Of a stretch of 6,138 nt of DNA, positions 1 through 6,138 are shown in pieces. Numbering within the stretch: position 1 is the stretch's first letter; the number at the start of each line of letters is the position of its first letter. The DNA lies in assembly GCA_904419095.1 (NCBI GenBank), contig CAJFQT010000087.1, positions 1 to 6,138 on the forward strand, written 5' to 3'. Source of the stretch: an uncultured Clostridia bacterium. GTDB lineage: Bacteria > Bacillota > Clostridia > TANB77 > CAG-508. The position numbers and the translations under genes are program-made. The notes under the pieces were generated by a model, which saw nothing but the letters and a program-made list of their open reading frames with translations, had not been told where the DNA came from and did not search any database.

Positions 1-1391
1 GATGCACCTGTTATAATTTTTTTATCTAATGCAGGAGCTAATACTGCTATAGGTTTAATTGAAGAACCTGTTTGTCTTACACTTTGAGTTGCTCTATTTA
101 AGCCTCTTGCTGTATCTTTCTCCCCTAATCCACCTACGCAACTTAAAACTTCTCCTGTACTTTGGTCAATAATTACCATCGCTGCTTGGGATTGATTATT
201 ATTTTCTGAATAAATTTGATATTTTTTCTTTTCAAATTCAGTTTCTGTCACTTCTTGTAAAGATGTATTTTGAGTACTATTAATTGTTAATCCTGAAAGA
301 TATATATAATTTGTAGCAAATGTTTCAGATATATTTTTCTCTGATGCTATATCTGTTATAATTTCAGAAATTAACGCATCAGTATGATACGAATATATTC
401 CATTACTTGATGGAACATCACCATTTTTGAAATTTAATCCATTTTCGACATCCTCAATAGCTTCATTATATTCACTCTCACTTATATTTTCTAATTCAAG
501 CATTTTTGCTAAAACAGTTTTTGTTCTATTTTTTATTTTTTCGCTATTGTCAGCATCTCCAAAAGGATTATATGAGTTTGGTGAATTGTTGATTCCAGCC
601 AAAAATGCACATTCTGCTAAACTTAAATTTTGAACATCTTTATTGAAATAGTAATGAGCACCAGATTGAACACCATAAATATTAGGACCTACATAAATTA
701 TATTTAAATATAATTCCAAGATTTCATCTTTTGAAAAATACCATTCTAATTCATATGCTTTAACCCATTCTTTTATTTTTCTAAATACCGAGTCAGTATT
801 ATCACCTGTTAAATTTTTTACTAATTGTTGTGTTATTGTACTTCCTCCATATGAAGATGAACCAAAATGAAAAATATATGATAAGATTGCAGAACCTGTC
901 CTTTTTATATCAACACCATGATGAGAATAAAATCTTTCATCTTCTATTGAAACATAAGCATTTTTCAAATTTGTAGGAATATCTTCAAAAGCAATCTTTT
1001 CCTTTTTTCGCTCTGATCCTAATCTTGCTATAGTATTTCCATCTGTATCTTTTACCTCAGAACTTTCATTTACAAACATGTCTGTAACTAGCTGTTTCCA
1101 TTTATAAGATGAATATCCAAATACTATTCCTAAAACTAATATTAAGATAGTTAACAAAACTAAAATTACTCTTTTTATAATTATTCTTTTAAAAATTTGT
1201 TTATCTGTTAAAAACTTTTTATTTTTTCTTTTCCTTTTTTCTTTAATTTTTTCTATTTCATCTTTTACCTTATTTATTTTTATTTCTTCATTTTTATTTT
1301 TTAATTCTTTTTGCTGCTTCTTTTTATTTTCTCCTTTCAGTCTTTTTATTGCCTTTGGTTCGTCATTTTCATTTTGTTTGACTTTAAACAT
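1..1391 (-). CDS. Class A penicillin-binding protein (PBP1A-type, bifunctional transglycosylase/transpeptidase), 3' end beyond window
   Basis: Membrane-anchored peptidoglycan synthase that polymerises lipid II glycan strands and cross-links stem peptides outside the membrane. 463 residues are visible without a stop; the C-terminal part lies off the left edge. Residues 1-73 are a Lys/Glu/Asn-rich cytosolic tail and about 75-93 a single membrane anchor (VILVLLTILILVLGIVFGY). The glycosyltransferase family 51 domain follows with all its motifs: EDERFYSHHG with likely catalytic Glu150, GGSTITQQ at 182-189, RKIKE at 204-208 and ILELYLN at 224-230. The transpeptidase domain begins near 403 (AAMVIIDQSTGEVL), and GSSIKP places the acylated serine at Ser443 (SxxK). 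The SxN and KTG motifs would be in the missing part. The ATG is preceded by AAGGAA at 1401-1406, about nine bases upstream. It is divergent from the recombinase gene. The family is certain; the paralogue (ponA/mrcA/pbpF-like) is not, so no symbol is given. Confidence 0.96.
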   Translation of the reverse strand, partial: MFKVKQNENDEPKAIKRLKGENKKKQQKELKNKNEEIKINKVKDEIEKIKEKRKRKNKKFLTDKQIFKRIIIKRVILVLLTILILVLGIVFGYSSYKWKQLVTDMFVNESSEVKDTDGNTIARLGSERKKEKIAFEDIPTNLKNAYVSIEDERFYSHHGVDIKRTGSAILSYIFHFGSSSYGGSTITQQLVKNLTGDNTDSVFRKIKEWVKAYELEWYFSKDEILELYLNIIYVGPNIYGVQSGAHYYFNKDVQNLSLAECAFLAGINNSPNSYNPFGDADNSEKIKNRTKTVLAKMLELENISESEYNEAIEDVENGLNFKNGDVPSSNGIYSYHTDALISEIITDIASEKNISETFATNYIYLSGLTINSTQNTSLQEVTETEFEKKKYQIYSENNNQSQAAMVIIDQSTGEVLSCVGGLGEKDTARGLNRATQSVRQTGSSIKPIAVLAPALDKKIITGA

Positions 1392-1446
1392 CTAATTCAC
1401 TTCCTTTGTTCGCAATATTAATATACATACCCTATTTTCATTTAAT

Positions 1447-1465
1447 ATTATACCATAGTATACCA
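1447..1465 (-). promoter_or_regulatory. Tandem extended -10 elements upstream of the PBP gene
   Basis: Read on the minus strand, 1455-1447 is TGGTATAAT, a perfect TATAAT preceded by the TGn extended -10 signature. Ten bases further upstream 1465-1457 reads TGGTATACT, a second near-consensus copy. Both derive from a 9-bp direct repeat (plus strand TATACCATA at 1449-1457 and 1459-1467). No good -35 is seen 16-18 bases upstream, as expected for extended -10 promoters. Transcription from the proximal copy would start near 1440 and give a leader of about 49 bases before the PBP start codon. The call rests on sequence match and position only. Confidence 0.5.
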
Positions 1466-1636
1466 TAAAATTTTAAAAAATTATATATATCTTAAATACA
1501 AAAAAGTAATCGTAAATTATCTTGGTTTCAGATGGCTTATTTTTATACTAGGCTGAATTGTAACTTATTTTGATTATATTTCAGATTTAAGTTAAAAAAA
1601 TTTATTAAAATACTATAATAATCTAAAACCAATATT

Positions 1637-1659
1637 GAACAAACAGTTCTAAATTTAGA
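1637..1659. promoter_or_regulatory. Two overlapping-adjacent dyads, possible operator
   Basis: GAAC and GTTC half-sites separated by five bases occupy 1637-1649. They are overlapped at their right end by a perfect 12-bp palindrome TCTAAATTTAGA at 1648-1659. They lie about 75 bases upstream of the putative recombinase -10. The GAAC/GTTC pair resembles the half-sites of the Gram-positive LexA (SOS) box, but that box has a four-base spacer, so the match is off by one. This could be an operator for an unknown repressor or chance in AT-rich DNA. Confidence 0.22.
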
Positions 1660-1730
1660 GAAATATGACATTATTAATAAAAGTTCTATGAAATTTTTTC
1701 CTAGCTATTCCTTTTTTATTATCTTTGATA

Positions 1731-1736
1731 TATAAT
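1731..1736 (+). promoter_or_regulatory. Putative -10 box of the recombinase gene
   Basis: A perfect TATAAT lies 9 bases ahead of the ribosome binding site. The -35 candidate 17 bases upstream (TTCCTT at 1708-1713) is weak. Initiation near 1743 would leave a leader of only about 18 bases, just enough to include the Shine-Dalgarno sequence. In such AT-rich DNA a lone TATAAT is modest evidence. Confidence 0.35.
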
Positions 1737-1744
1737 AAATAAGT

Positions 1745-1752
1745 AGAAGGAG
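1745..1752 (+). promoter_or_regulatory. Ribosome binding site that sets the recombinase start
   Basis: AGAAGGAG is a strong Shine-Dalgarno match. It ends eight bases before the ATG at 1761. An in-frame GTG at 1752 would overlap the final G of this site and cannot be served by it. The ATG is therefore the start, which removes three residues (MKH) from the longest open frame. Confidence 0.8.
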
Positions 1753-1760
1753 TGAAACAT

Positions 1761-2744
1761 ATGATAAATAGAGAAGAAAATCCAGACTATATCAATTCTT
1801 TTTTGGACTACAGTGCAACAATATTAAATAAATCACCAAACACAATAAAAGAATATAATTACGATTTACAAATGTTCTTGCGATTTATAAAAATACATTT
1901 TAATATGACTAAAGAGGTGGATTTCTCTAAAATACCAACAAAAGATATAACAATAGAAACAATTAAAAAGATACAACTAGACGATATTCACGCTTTTTTA
2001 AGTTATATGGCAATTGAATTAAGAAGTAAATCAGCAACAAGAGCTAGAAAAGCTTCAAGTATAAGAGTCTTTTTTAACTATCTTTCTCAAAAAGCAAATC
2101 TACTTAAAATAAACCCTGCTCAAAACTTAGAAAGTCCTAAATTAGATAGACGATTACCCAAATATTTAAATCTAGAAGAAAGTAAAAAATTGTTAGATGT
2201 TACTGCAAATGAAGATAATAGAAATTGTCAAAGAGATTATGCAATTATCACATTATTTCTAAATTGTGGGATGAGGTTATCAGAATTAGTAGGAATAAAT
2301 ATTCAAAATGTTGATTTTAGCGAATCTAAAATGACTGTAATAGGTAAAGGAAATAAGGAAAGAACAATATATTTAAATAAAGCTTGCATAAAAGCAATTA
2401 AGGACTATTTAGAGGTTAGACCAAAACAAGGTGTAAAAATGGACAAACTTAATTCTCACAAAGCATTATTCTTAAGTGAAAGAAGAGAAAGAATTAGCAA
2501 AAGAACTGTCCAATATATTGTTGACAAAGAATTACGAGCTGCAGGACTTGATACTTCAAAATATTCTGCTCATAAATTACGACATACAGCTGCAACACTT
2601 ATGTATCAATATGGAAATGTTGATATAAGAGCTTTACAAGAATTATTAGGACATGAAAGCATTTCTACTACTGAAATTTATACTCACGTTAATAATCAAC
2701 AAGTACGTGATGCTATTGAGAAAAATCCTTTGGCCGATTTGTAA
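1761..2744 (+). CDS. xerC: Xer-type tyrosine recombinase (XerC/XerD family)
   Basis: Site-specific recombinase that cuts and rejoins DNA through a 3'-phosphotyrosine intermediate. Xer proteins of this type resolve chromosome dimers at dif near the terminus. The protein is 327 residues from the ATG at 1761. The N-terminal SAM-like core-binding domain spans about residues 8-115 and the catalytic domain about 132-320. All six catalytic residues are present: Arg172 (CGMRLSEL), Lys196 (IGKGNKER), His271 and Arg274 (HKLRHTAA), His298 (LGHESIST) and nucleophile Tyr307 (EIYTHV). It is some 25-30 residues longer than E. coli XerC/XerD, mainly through an acidic/Lys-rich stretch around 48-72 in the core-binding domain, a form I associate with Clostridia. 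No phage or integron genes adjoin it, which favours a housekeeping role over an element integrase. XerC versus XerD cannot be decided from sequence alone, so the symbol is provisional. It is transcribed alone, ending at the bidirectional terminator. Confidence 0.93.
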   Translation: MINREENPDYINSFLDYSATILNKSPNTIKEYNYDLQMFLRFIKIHFNMTKEVDFSKIPTKDITIETIKKIQLDDIHAFLSYMAIELRSKSATRARKASSIRVFFNYLSQKANLLKINPAQNLESPKLDRRLPKYLNLEESKKLLDVTANEDNRNCQRDYAIITLFLNCGMRLSELVGINIQNVDFSESKMTVIGKGNKERTIYLNKACIKAIKDYLEVRPKQGVKMDKLNSHKALFLSERRERISKRTVQYIVDKELRAAGLDTSKYSAHKLRHTAATLMYQYGNVDIRALQELLGHESISTTEIYTHVNNQQVRDAIEKNPLADL

Positions 2745-2810
2745 ATATTCAATATACCAGATGATGCTCTTGAATGAGTATGTATAGTATAATACAATAT
2801 TATATAATTT

Positions 2811-2874
2811 AATTTATATTATAAAAACAGAGAATATTTTTAAATACATATTCTCTGTTTTTATAATATAAATT
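2811..2874. terminator. Perfect 27-bp hairpin, probable bidirectional terminator
   Basis: The arms 2811-2837 and 2848-2874 are exact reverse complements with a 10-base loop. The stem core is ACAGAGAATAT, and outward of it each strand reads CTCTG followed by TTTTT, then an AT-only continuation. The symmetric design gives a T-tract in both directions. The site lies between the convergent recombinase (ends 2744) and CmpB-family gene (ends 2984), as expected for a shared terminator. The A/T outer part of the pairing makes it longer than a usual intrinsic terminator. Confidence 0.85.
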
Positions 2875-2908
2875 GTTTTTTACTTATAATTTGCAATAAT
2901 TAATTTTT

Positions 2909-2938
2909 TCTTAATAAAAATTTCCATTTTTATTAAGA
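2909..2938. repeat. Second hairpin, A/T stem with TTCC loop
   Basis: TCTTAATAAAAAT (2909-2921) and ATTTTTATTAAGA (2926-2938) form a perfect 13-bp stem closed by a four-base loop. It sits 46 bases past the stop codon of the minus-strand CmpB-family gene, between that gene and the main terminator. No T-tract follows it on either strand outside the stem, so it is not a standard intrinsic terminator. It might protect the 3' end of the mRNA or assist termination; the evidence is structure alone. Confidence 0.5.
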
Positions 2939-2983
2939 TTATAACTATTAATATACAAAAAAATTAAATTTCAATATTCAATC

Positions 2984-3988
2984 TTACTCACCTTTTATAT
3001 CACTTTCTACTTCCTCGTTATTAACATTATTCTTATCATAAATTTTCAAATAATATGGTTGTATATCTAAGAAGCTATCCATATAAACAATATTTCCATC
3101 TACATCTTTAATTTTTAAGTTAGGAAATGTTCGTATCATCTTTTTATCTCCCCAGAAAGTATATATAAAATCAGAAAGTTTTTCATTTCCATAAATTTTA
3201 TCATATTGCTCTTGTACTAATTCTTTATTTGCAACATTTATATCATTTTTTACGATCATTCTTACTAAGAAAAATTCAAGTGCAAATCCAGTCACTATAC
3301 AATCTATTAATAATGCAATTGTCACTACACTAACAAATGCTTTTAATGATTTATAAGTTTTGAATTTACTTTTTACCCAATTGATAAGTCTATCTATTTT
3401 TGGATTTAATGATGCTATTAAATACATTCCAAGAAATCCCCAAAATAGTGAGAAAAACACACATATCCTTCCATTAAGATTTAATGGCATTCCAGAATAA
3501 TCCCACCATTTTACTCCTAGAATCATTTCACCAAACAAGCTAACAATATATTCTGTTATAGAACCTACAATAAATCCACCTATAAACAAAGCATTATATT
3601 TCGTTTGGTATTTATGAAGAAAAATAATCATTATTACAGCACCAAGTCCATATATTCCACAAAATGGTCCATATAAGAAACTTTGACGGCTCTCTAACAC
3701 CCCTTTTGTCATCATCCCATAAAGTGTTTCTATTACAAATCCTAGAATACTATATATTATAAAATATGCTAGAATTCTCCAAATACCTATTCCCATAATT
3801 GTAAATTTTTTCTTAGATTTTTCGGTTTTCTTTTTATCTAATTCTTTATTTTTATTCTCTTGAACATTTTCTTTAGTATTTTGTTTAATATTAACATCTT
3901 CTTCTTTTTTGTCATTTTCTTGTAAATCTTCTTTTTTCTCATTTATTGCATTATTTTTTATATTTTGTACTTTGTGTATCTTTTTCAT
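2984..3988 (-). CDS. CmpB-family integral membrane protein (putative ABC-transporter permease, ABC_trans_CmpB)
   Basis: A 334-residue membrane protein of the Firmicute family that Pfam names ABC_trans_CmpB; its substrate and role are not established. Residues 1-62 are a hydrophilic Lys/Glu/Asn/Gln-rich cytosolic tail. Five likely membrane helices lie near 66-88, 109-125, 132-152, 175-194 and 216-237. Family hallmarks are YSILGFVIETLY, FLYGPFCGIYGLGAV, SITEYIVSLFGEMILGVKWWDYSG and LNGRICVFFSLFWGFLG. A soluble tail of about 95 residues (240-334) contains a PNLKIKDVDGN segment. The start is supported by an in-frame TAA directly before the ATG and by AAGGGAA at 3998-4004, nine bases away. It follows pepF by 85 bases on the same strand, so co-transcription is possible. 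No ATP-binding subunit is in the window, so the name permease is a family label, not a shown function. Confidence 0.87.
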   Translation of the reverse strand: MKKIHKVQNIKNNAINEKKEDLQENDKKEEDVNIKQNTKENVQENKNKELDKKKTEKSKKKFTIMGIGIWRILAYFIIYSILGFVIETLYGMMTKGVLESRQSFLYGPFCGIYGLGAVIMIIFLHKYQTKYNALFIGGFIVGSITEYIVSLFGEMILGVKWWDYSGMPLNLNGRICVFFSLFWGFLGMYLIASLNPKIDRLINWVKSKFKTYKSLKAFVSVVTIALLIDCIVTGFALEFFLVRMIVKNDINVANKELVQEQYDKIYGNEKLSDFIYTFWGDKKMIRTFPNLKIKDVDGNIVYMDSFLDIQPYYLKIYDKNNVNNEEVESDIKGE

Positions 3989-4073
3989 TTAATTTATTTC
4001 CCTTCAAAATTTTTAAATTCATAGAAGAAATCAATTCGTATCTTTATAACATATAGATCTTCCTTCTAAATTT

Positions 4074-5846
4074 CTATAATAAGGCTTTCAAATCTGCTAT
4101 TTTTTGCTCATAATATTTTGCAGTCCTATAATAAGTATCAAAAGATTCAAGGTCAACATCAACCATTTTTAACAAATCAATTGATTTTTTCATTCTGCCT
4201 TGTTTTAACATTGATATATATTTTTCAACAAAGCCCTCTTCCCTATTTAAAATTTTGGTTGCTATACAAATTGCAGCTGATATACCAGTCGCATATTTAT
4301 ATACGTAAAAATCACTATAAAAATGTGGTATCCTTGCCCATTCATATTTAATTTCTTGATCTATAAAAATATTTTCTCCAAAGTATTTTTCATTTAATTC
4401 ATAATATATATTATTCAAATCTTCTGATGATAATATCTCTGAGTTTTCAATCTTTTCATGCACTATTTTTTCAAATTCAGCAAACATAGACTGTCTATAA
4501 AAAGTTGCTCTAATCATTTCTAATAATTCATAAATAATTTCTGCTTTTTTTACTGGATTTTTTTCATTTTTTATTTGATATTCACTAAGCAAAATTTCAT
4601 TTACAGTTGAGGCAACTTCAGCTACCATTATTGTATATCCCGCATCAATAATTCCTTGTTCTTTGTTTGAATAATATGAATGCATACTGTGACCTAATTC
4701 ATGTGCAATAGTACTAACATCTCTTTTATTACTTGTAAAACTCATTAATACAAATGGGTGAACGCCATATACTCCTGAACTATACGCACCTCCTCTTTTA
4801 TTTGGCTTTTCATATACATCTATCCATCTTGAATTAAATGCTTCTTTAAGTTTATCTACATATTCGTCTCCTAAAACTTGCAATGCATCTAGTACTTCTT
4901 TTTTTGCTTCTTCAAATGTTATTTCATCTTTTTCTTCTTCAAAAGGATTAACATATAAATCATACATATGAAAATCATTCTTTTTTAAGAGTTCTCTTTT
5001 CAAGCTTATAAAATTATGATTAATATTTAATGTATTATTAACACCTTCCATAAGTGCTTCATATACTTTTATACTTGCATCATCTTTATCTGTTGCTCGT
5101 TCTAATGAAGAATTGTATTTCCTAATTTTTGATGTTATAGCCGTCGTTTTTACATTTGATAAGTAAAGTTCTGCAATTGTATTTATATATTCACTGTATT
5201 TCTTATACATTAAATCAAATGCTTGTTTTCTAACACTTTCATTTTGGCTTTTTAAAAAATTAGTATATGTTGCATCTGTCAATTGAACACTTTGTCCATT
5301 TTCTTTTATAATTTCTCCAAATTTAAATTCTGCATTAGTCAATATGTCAAATGTATTTTCAGAAGCTGAAAATACTTCTGAATATTTTGATAAAAGCTCT
5401 TCTTCGGCTTTTGTTAAAATATGTTTTTTCTTTTCCAATGTATCTTTTATATCACGTTCATATTTTTTTAAATTTGGATAATCTTCTATAAATTTATAAA
5501 TTTTACTTTCATCTGCATACGTAATTTCTGGGACTATAAAAGCTGTTGATGTTTCAAATTCAGTGGCAATACTTTCTACTTCTTTAAATTTTTTTATACC
5601 TTCTTGATTTGCCATATCTAAATGATATTTAAACATACCATATGAATATACTTTATCAAAAAGTTCTAATGTTTTTTCATATATTAAATAACAATTATAA
5701 AGATTCTCAGCAGTATCACATAGAATTCCTTTATAGTCTCCAATTTTCTTTAAATTATCTTCTATTTCATTTTTGGCTTTTTTAAATTCACTTTCTGATT
5801 TAAAAAGATCTTGTAAATTCCAATTATATTTTTCTTCTTGTACCAT
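4074..5846 (-). CDS. pepF: Oligoendopeptidase F (M3 family zinc metallopeptidase)
   Basis: Cytosolic zinc endopeptidase that cleaves short peptides of roughly 7-17 residues, serving peptide turnover. The 590 residues match the usual PepF length of about 600. The N-terminal PepF helical region covers about 1-195, and the M3 catalytic domain follows to near 575. The zinc site is HELGH at 382-386 (His382, Glu383 as general base, His386), with the third ligand Glu410 in VAEVASTVNE, 24 residues further as in thimet-type M3 enzymes. The C-terminal substrate loop is visible as PHFYSDFYVYKYATG (507-521), with His508 and several tyrosines. No signal peptide is present. The ATG has a strong AAGGAG site at 5856-5861, nine bases away; the gene ends in TAG. 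It lies between the LysM gene upstream and the CmpB-family gene downstream on the same strand. The assignment to PepF within M3 is secure. Confidence 0.96.
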   Translation of the reverse strand: MVQEEKYNWNLQDLFKSESEFKKAKNEIEDNLKKIGDYKGILCDTAENLYNCYLIYEKTLELFDKVYSYGMFKYHLDMANQEGIKKFKEVESIATEFETSTAFIVPEITYADESKIYKFIEDYPNLKKYERDIKDTLEKKKHILTKAEEELLSKYSEVFSASENTFDILTNAEFKFGEIIKENGQSVQLTDATYTNFLKSQNESVRKQAFDLMYKKYSEYINTIAELYLSNVKTTAITSKIRKYNSSLERATDKDDASIKVYEALMEGVNNTLNINHNFISLKRELLKKNDFHMYDLYVNPFEEEKDEITFEEAKKEVLDALQVLGDEYVDKLKEAFNSRWIDVYEKPNKRGGAYSSGVYGVHPFVLMSFTSNKRDVSTIAHELGHSMHSYYSNKEQGIIDAGYTIMVAEVASTVNEILLSEYQIKNEKNPVKKAEIIYELLEMIRATFYRQSMFAEFEKIVHEKIENSEILSSEDLNNIYYELNEKYFGENIFIDQEIKYEWARIPHFYSDFYVYKYATGISAAICIATKILNREEGFVEKYISMLKQGRMKKSIDLLKMVDVDLESFDTYYRTAKYYEQKIADLKALL

Positions 5847-5985
5847 ATAATATCTCTCCTTCTTAGAATTTTTATAAAATTATTCTAACATATTATATCT
5901 TTAAATACAATACACTTTTTTCTTGAATTTTGAGTAATTATCTTGTATTAATTAATTTATATTATAACTCAATCTTATAAAATTA
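5847..5985. other. Intergenic region between the LysM gene and pepF
   Basis: These 139 bases contain the pepF ribosome binding site and a TATAAT. They also hold an imperfect inverted repeat (5930-5941 against 5961-5972, 10 of 12 pairs, 19-base AT-rich loop). The inverted repeat has no T-tract after it on the minus strand, so I do not call it a terminator for the LysM gene. Readthrough into pepF is therefore possible. Confidence 0.5.
5892..5897 (-). promoter_or_regulatory. Putative -10 box of pepF
   Basis: On the minus strand the sequence reads TATAAT, 30 bases ahead of the AAGGAG site of pepF. No convincing -35 is present at 16-18 bases upstream (AAAAAG-like). Position fits a promoter for pepF and possibly the downstream CmpB-family gene, but the surrounding sequence is so AT-rich that a chance match is quite possible. 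Confidence 0.33.
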
Positions 5986-6138
5986 TTAATATGTTGGAAT
6001 CTTTAATGATGTTCCTTCAACTAAATTGTTATTTGACAAACTATTTAATTCTTTAATTTCATAAATTACCTTTCTTATATCTTTTCCTTTATAATAGTCA
6101 TTGTTATTTATTTCTTTTTCAGCAATTGACCATAAAGT
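5986..6138 (-). CDS. LysM-domain protein, C-terminal end only (YneA-like)
   Basis: Fifty codons are readable from the right edge to TAA at 5986-5988, and the start is outside the window. The fragment begins TLWSIAEKE, the conserved opening of a LysM repeat after its usual Gly-Asp. It continues with KDIRKVIYEIKELNSLS and ends LVEGTSLKIPTY, the closing hydrophobic strand of the same repeat. LysM binds the N-acetylglucosamine backbone of peptidoglycan and related glycans. A single LysM at the extreme C-terminus, with the DIRxxIYEIKxLN pattern, is like the small SOS-induced cell-division suppressor YneA, usually an N-terminal membrane anchor plus one LysM, encoded beside lexA. That identity is inference: the N-terminal half and the neighbour are not visible. 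It is co-directional with pepF, 138 bases behind it. Confidence 0.82.
   Translation of the reverse strand, partial: TLWSIAEKEINNNDYYKGKDIRKVIYEIKELNSLSNNNLVEGTSLKIPTY

Larger units (their letters stand above)
1392..1760. other. Divergent intergenic region between PBP and recombinase genes
   Basis: These 369 bases hold no credible gene: the small frames inside (for example a 13-codon one from 1532) lack ribosome binding sites. The left part carries the PBP ribosome binding site and promoter-like repeats, and the right end carries the recombinase promoter and ribosome binding site. The middle (about 1500-1700) is AT-rich, with two small dyads at 1637-1659 annotated separately. I see no tRNA, no terminator with a T-tract, and no recognisable riboswitch. 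Confidence 0.7.

Noticed and set aside
427..633. Plus-strand open frame of 68 codons
   Set aside because: It is antisense to the PBP glycosyltransferase/linker coding region, which is unbroken and carries the family motifs; it has no credible ribosome binding site.
1401..1412. GCGAACAAAG on the minus strand near the PBP ribosome binding site as a LexA box
   Set aside because: Only one half-site is present; the second half (GTTCG) is missing at the expected spacing.
1752..1760. GTG start extending the recombinase by three residues
   Set aside because: The GTG overlaps the AGAAGGAG ribosome binding site, which is correctly spaced only for the ATG at 1761.
1392..1760. A dif-like Xer target site next to the recombinase gene
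   Set aside because: I found no 11-6-11 arrangement resembling the known Firmicute dif sequence in this or the other intergenic regions.
4118..4351. Plus-strand open frame of 77 codons
   Set aside because: It is antisense to the conserved C-terminal part of pepF and arises from the AT-rich reverse complement.
2810..5967. 15-bp match TAATTTATATTATAA at 2810-2824 and 5953-5967
   Set aside because: It is composed only of A and T in very AT-rich DNA, and flanks do not match; chance is the simplest explanation.
5930..5972. Imperfect inverted repeat after the LysM gene as its terminator
   Set aside because: Two mismatches, an A/T-only 19-base-scale loop apart from one G, and no T-tract after it on the minus strand.

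Overview
The window is very AT-rich chromosomal DNA with A/T-ending codons, AGGAG-type ribosome binding sites and Gram-positive style wall and peptidase genes. Together these point to a low-GC Firmicute, most likely a member of the Clostridia. The tyrosine recombinase resembles the roughly 330-residue clostridial Xer form, which supports this. No plasmid, phage, insertion-sequence or CRISPR hallmark is visible, and I see it as ordinary core-genome territory.

Layout, left to right. Positions 1-1391 (minus strand) hold the N-terminal 463 residues of a class A penicillin-binding protein: cytosolic lysine-rich tail, one membrane anchor, complete glycosyltransferase domain, and the start of the transpeptidase domain, cut just after its active-site SxxK motif. 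A 369-base divergent intergenic region follows, with promoter-like elements and small dyads. Positions 1761-2744 (plus strand) hold a complete Xer-type tyrosine recombinase with all six catalytic residues. A 239-base convergent gap carries a perfect 27-bp hairpin, probably a bidirectional terminator, and a second AT-only hairpin. Positions 2984-3988 (minus strand) hold a five-helix membrane protein of the CmpB / putative ABC-transporter permease family (Pfam ABC_trans_CmpB). Positions 4074-5846 (minus strand) hold oligoendopeptidase F. At the right edge, 5986-6138 (minus strand), are the last 50 residues of a LysM-domain protein that resembles YneA-type cell division suppressors.

How the genes relate: the PBP builds peptidoglycan, the LysM protein probably binds it, and Xer recombinases resolve chromosome dimers at division, so a loose cell-envelope and division theme runs through the window. 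This is inference; the genes do not form a single operon. The three right-hand minus-strand genes are co-directional with gaps of 85 and 138 bases and could be partly co-transcribed. I did not find a new biological system here. The observations most worth a second look are regulatory: the convergent double hairpin, the overlapping dyads upstream of the recombinase, and the tandem extended -10 elements upstream of the PBP.
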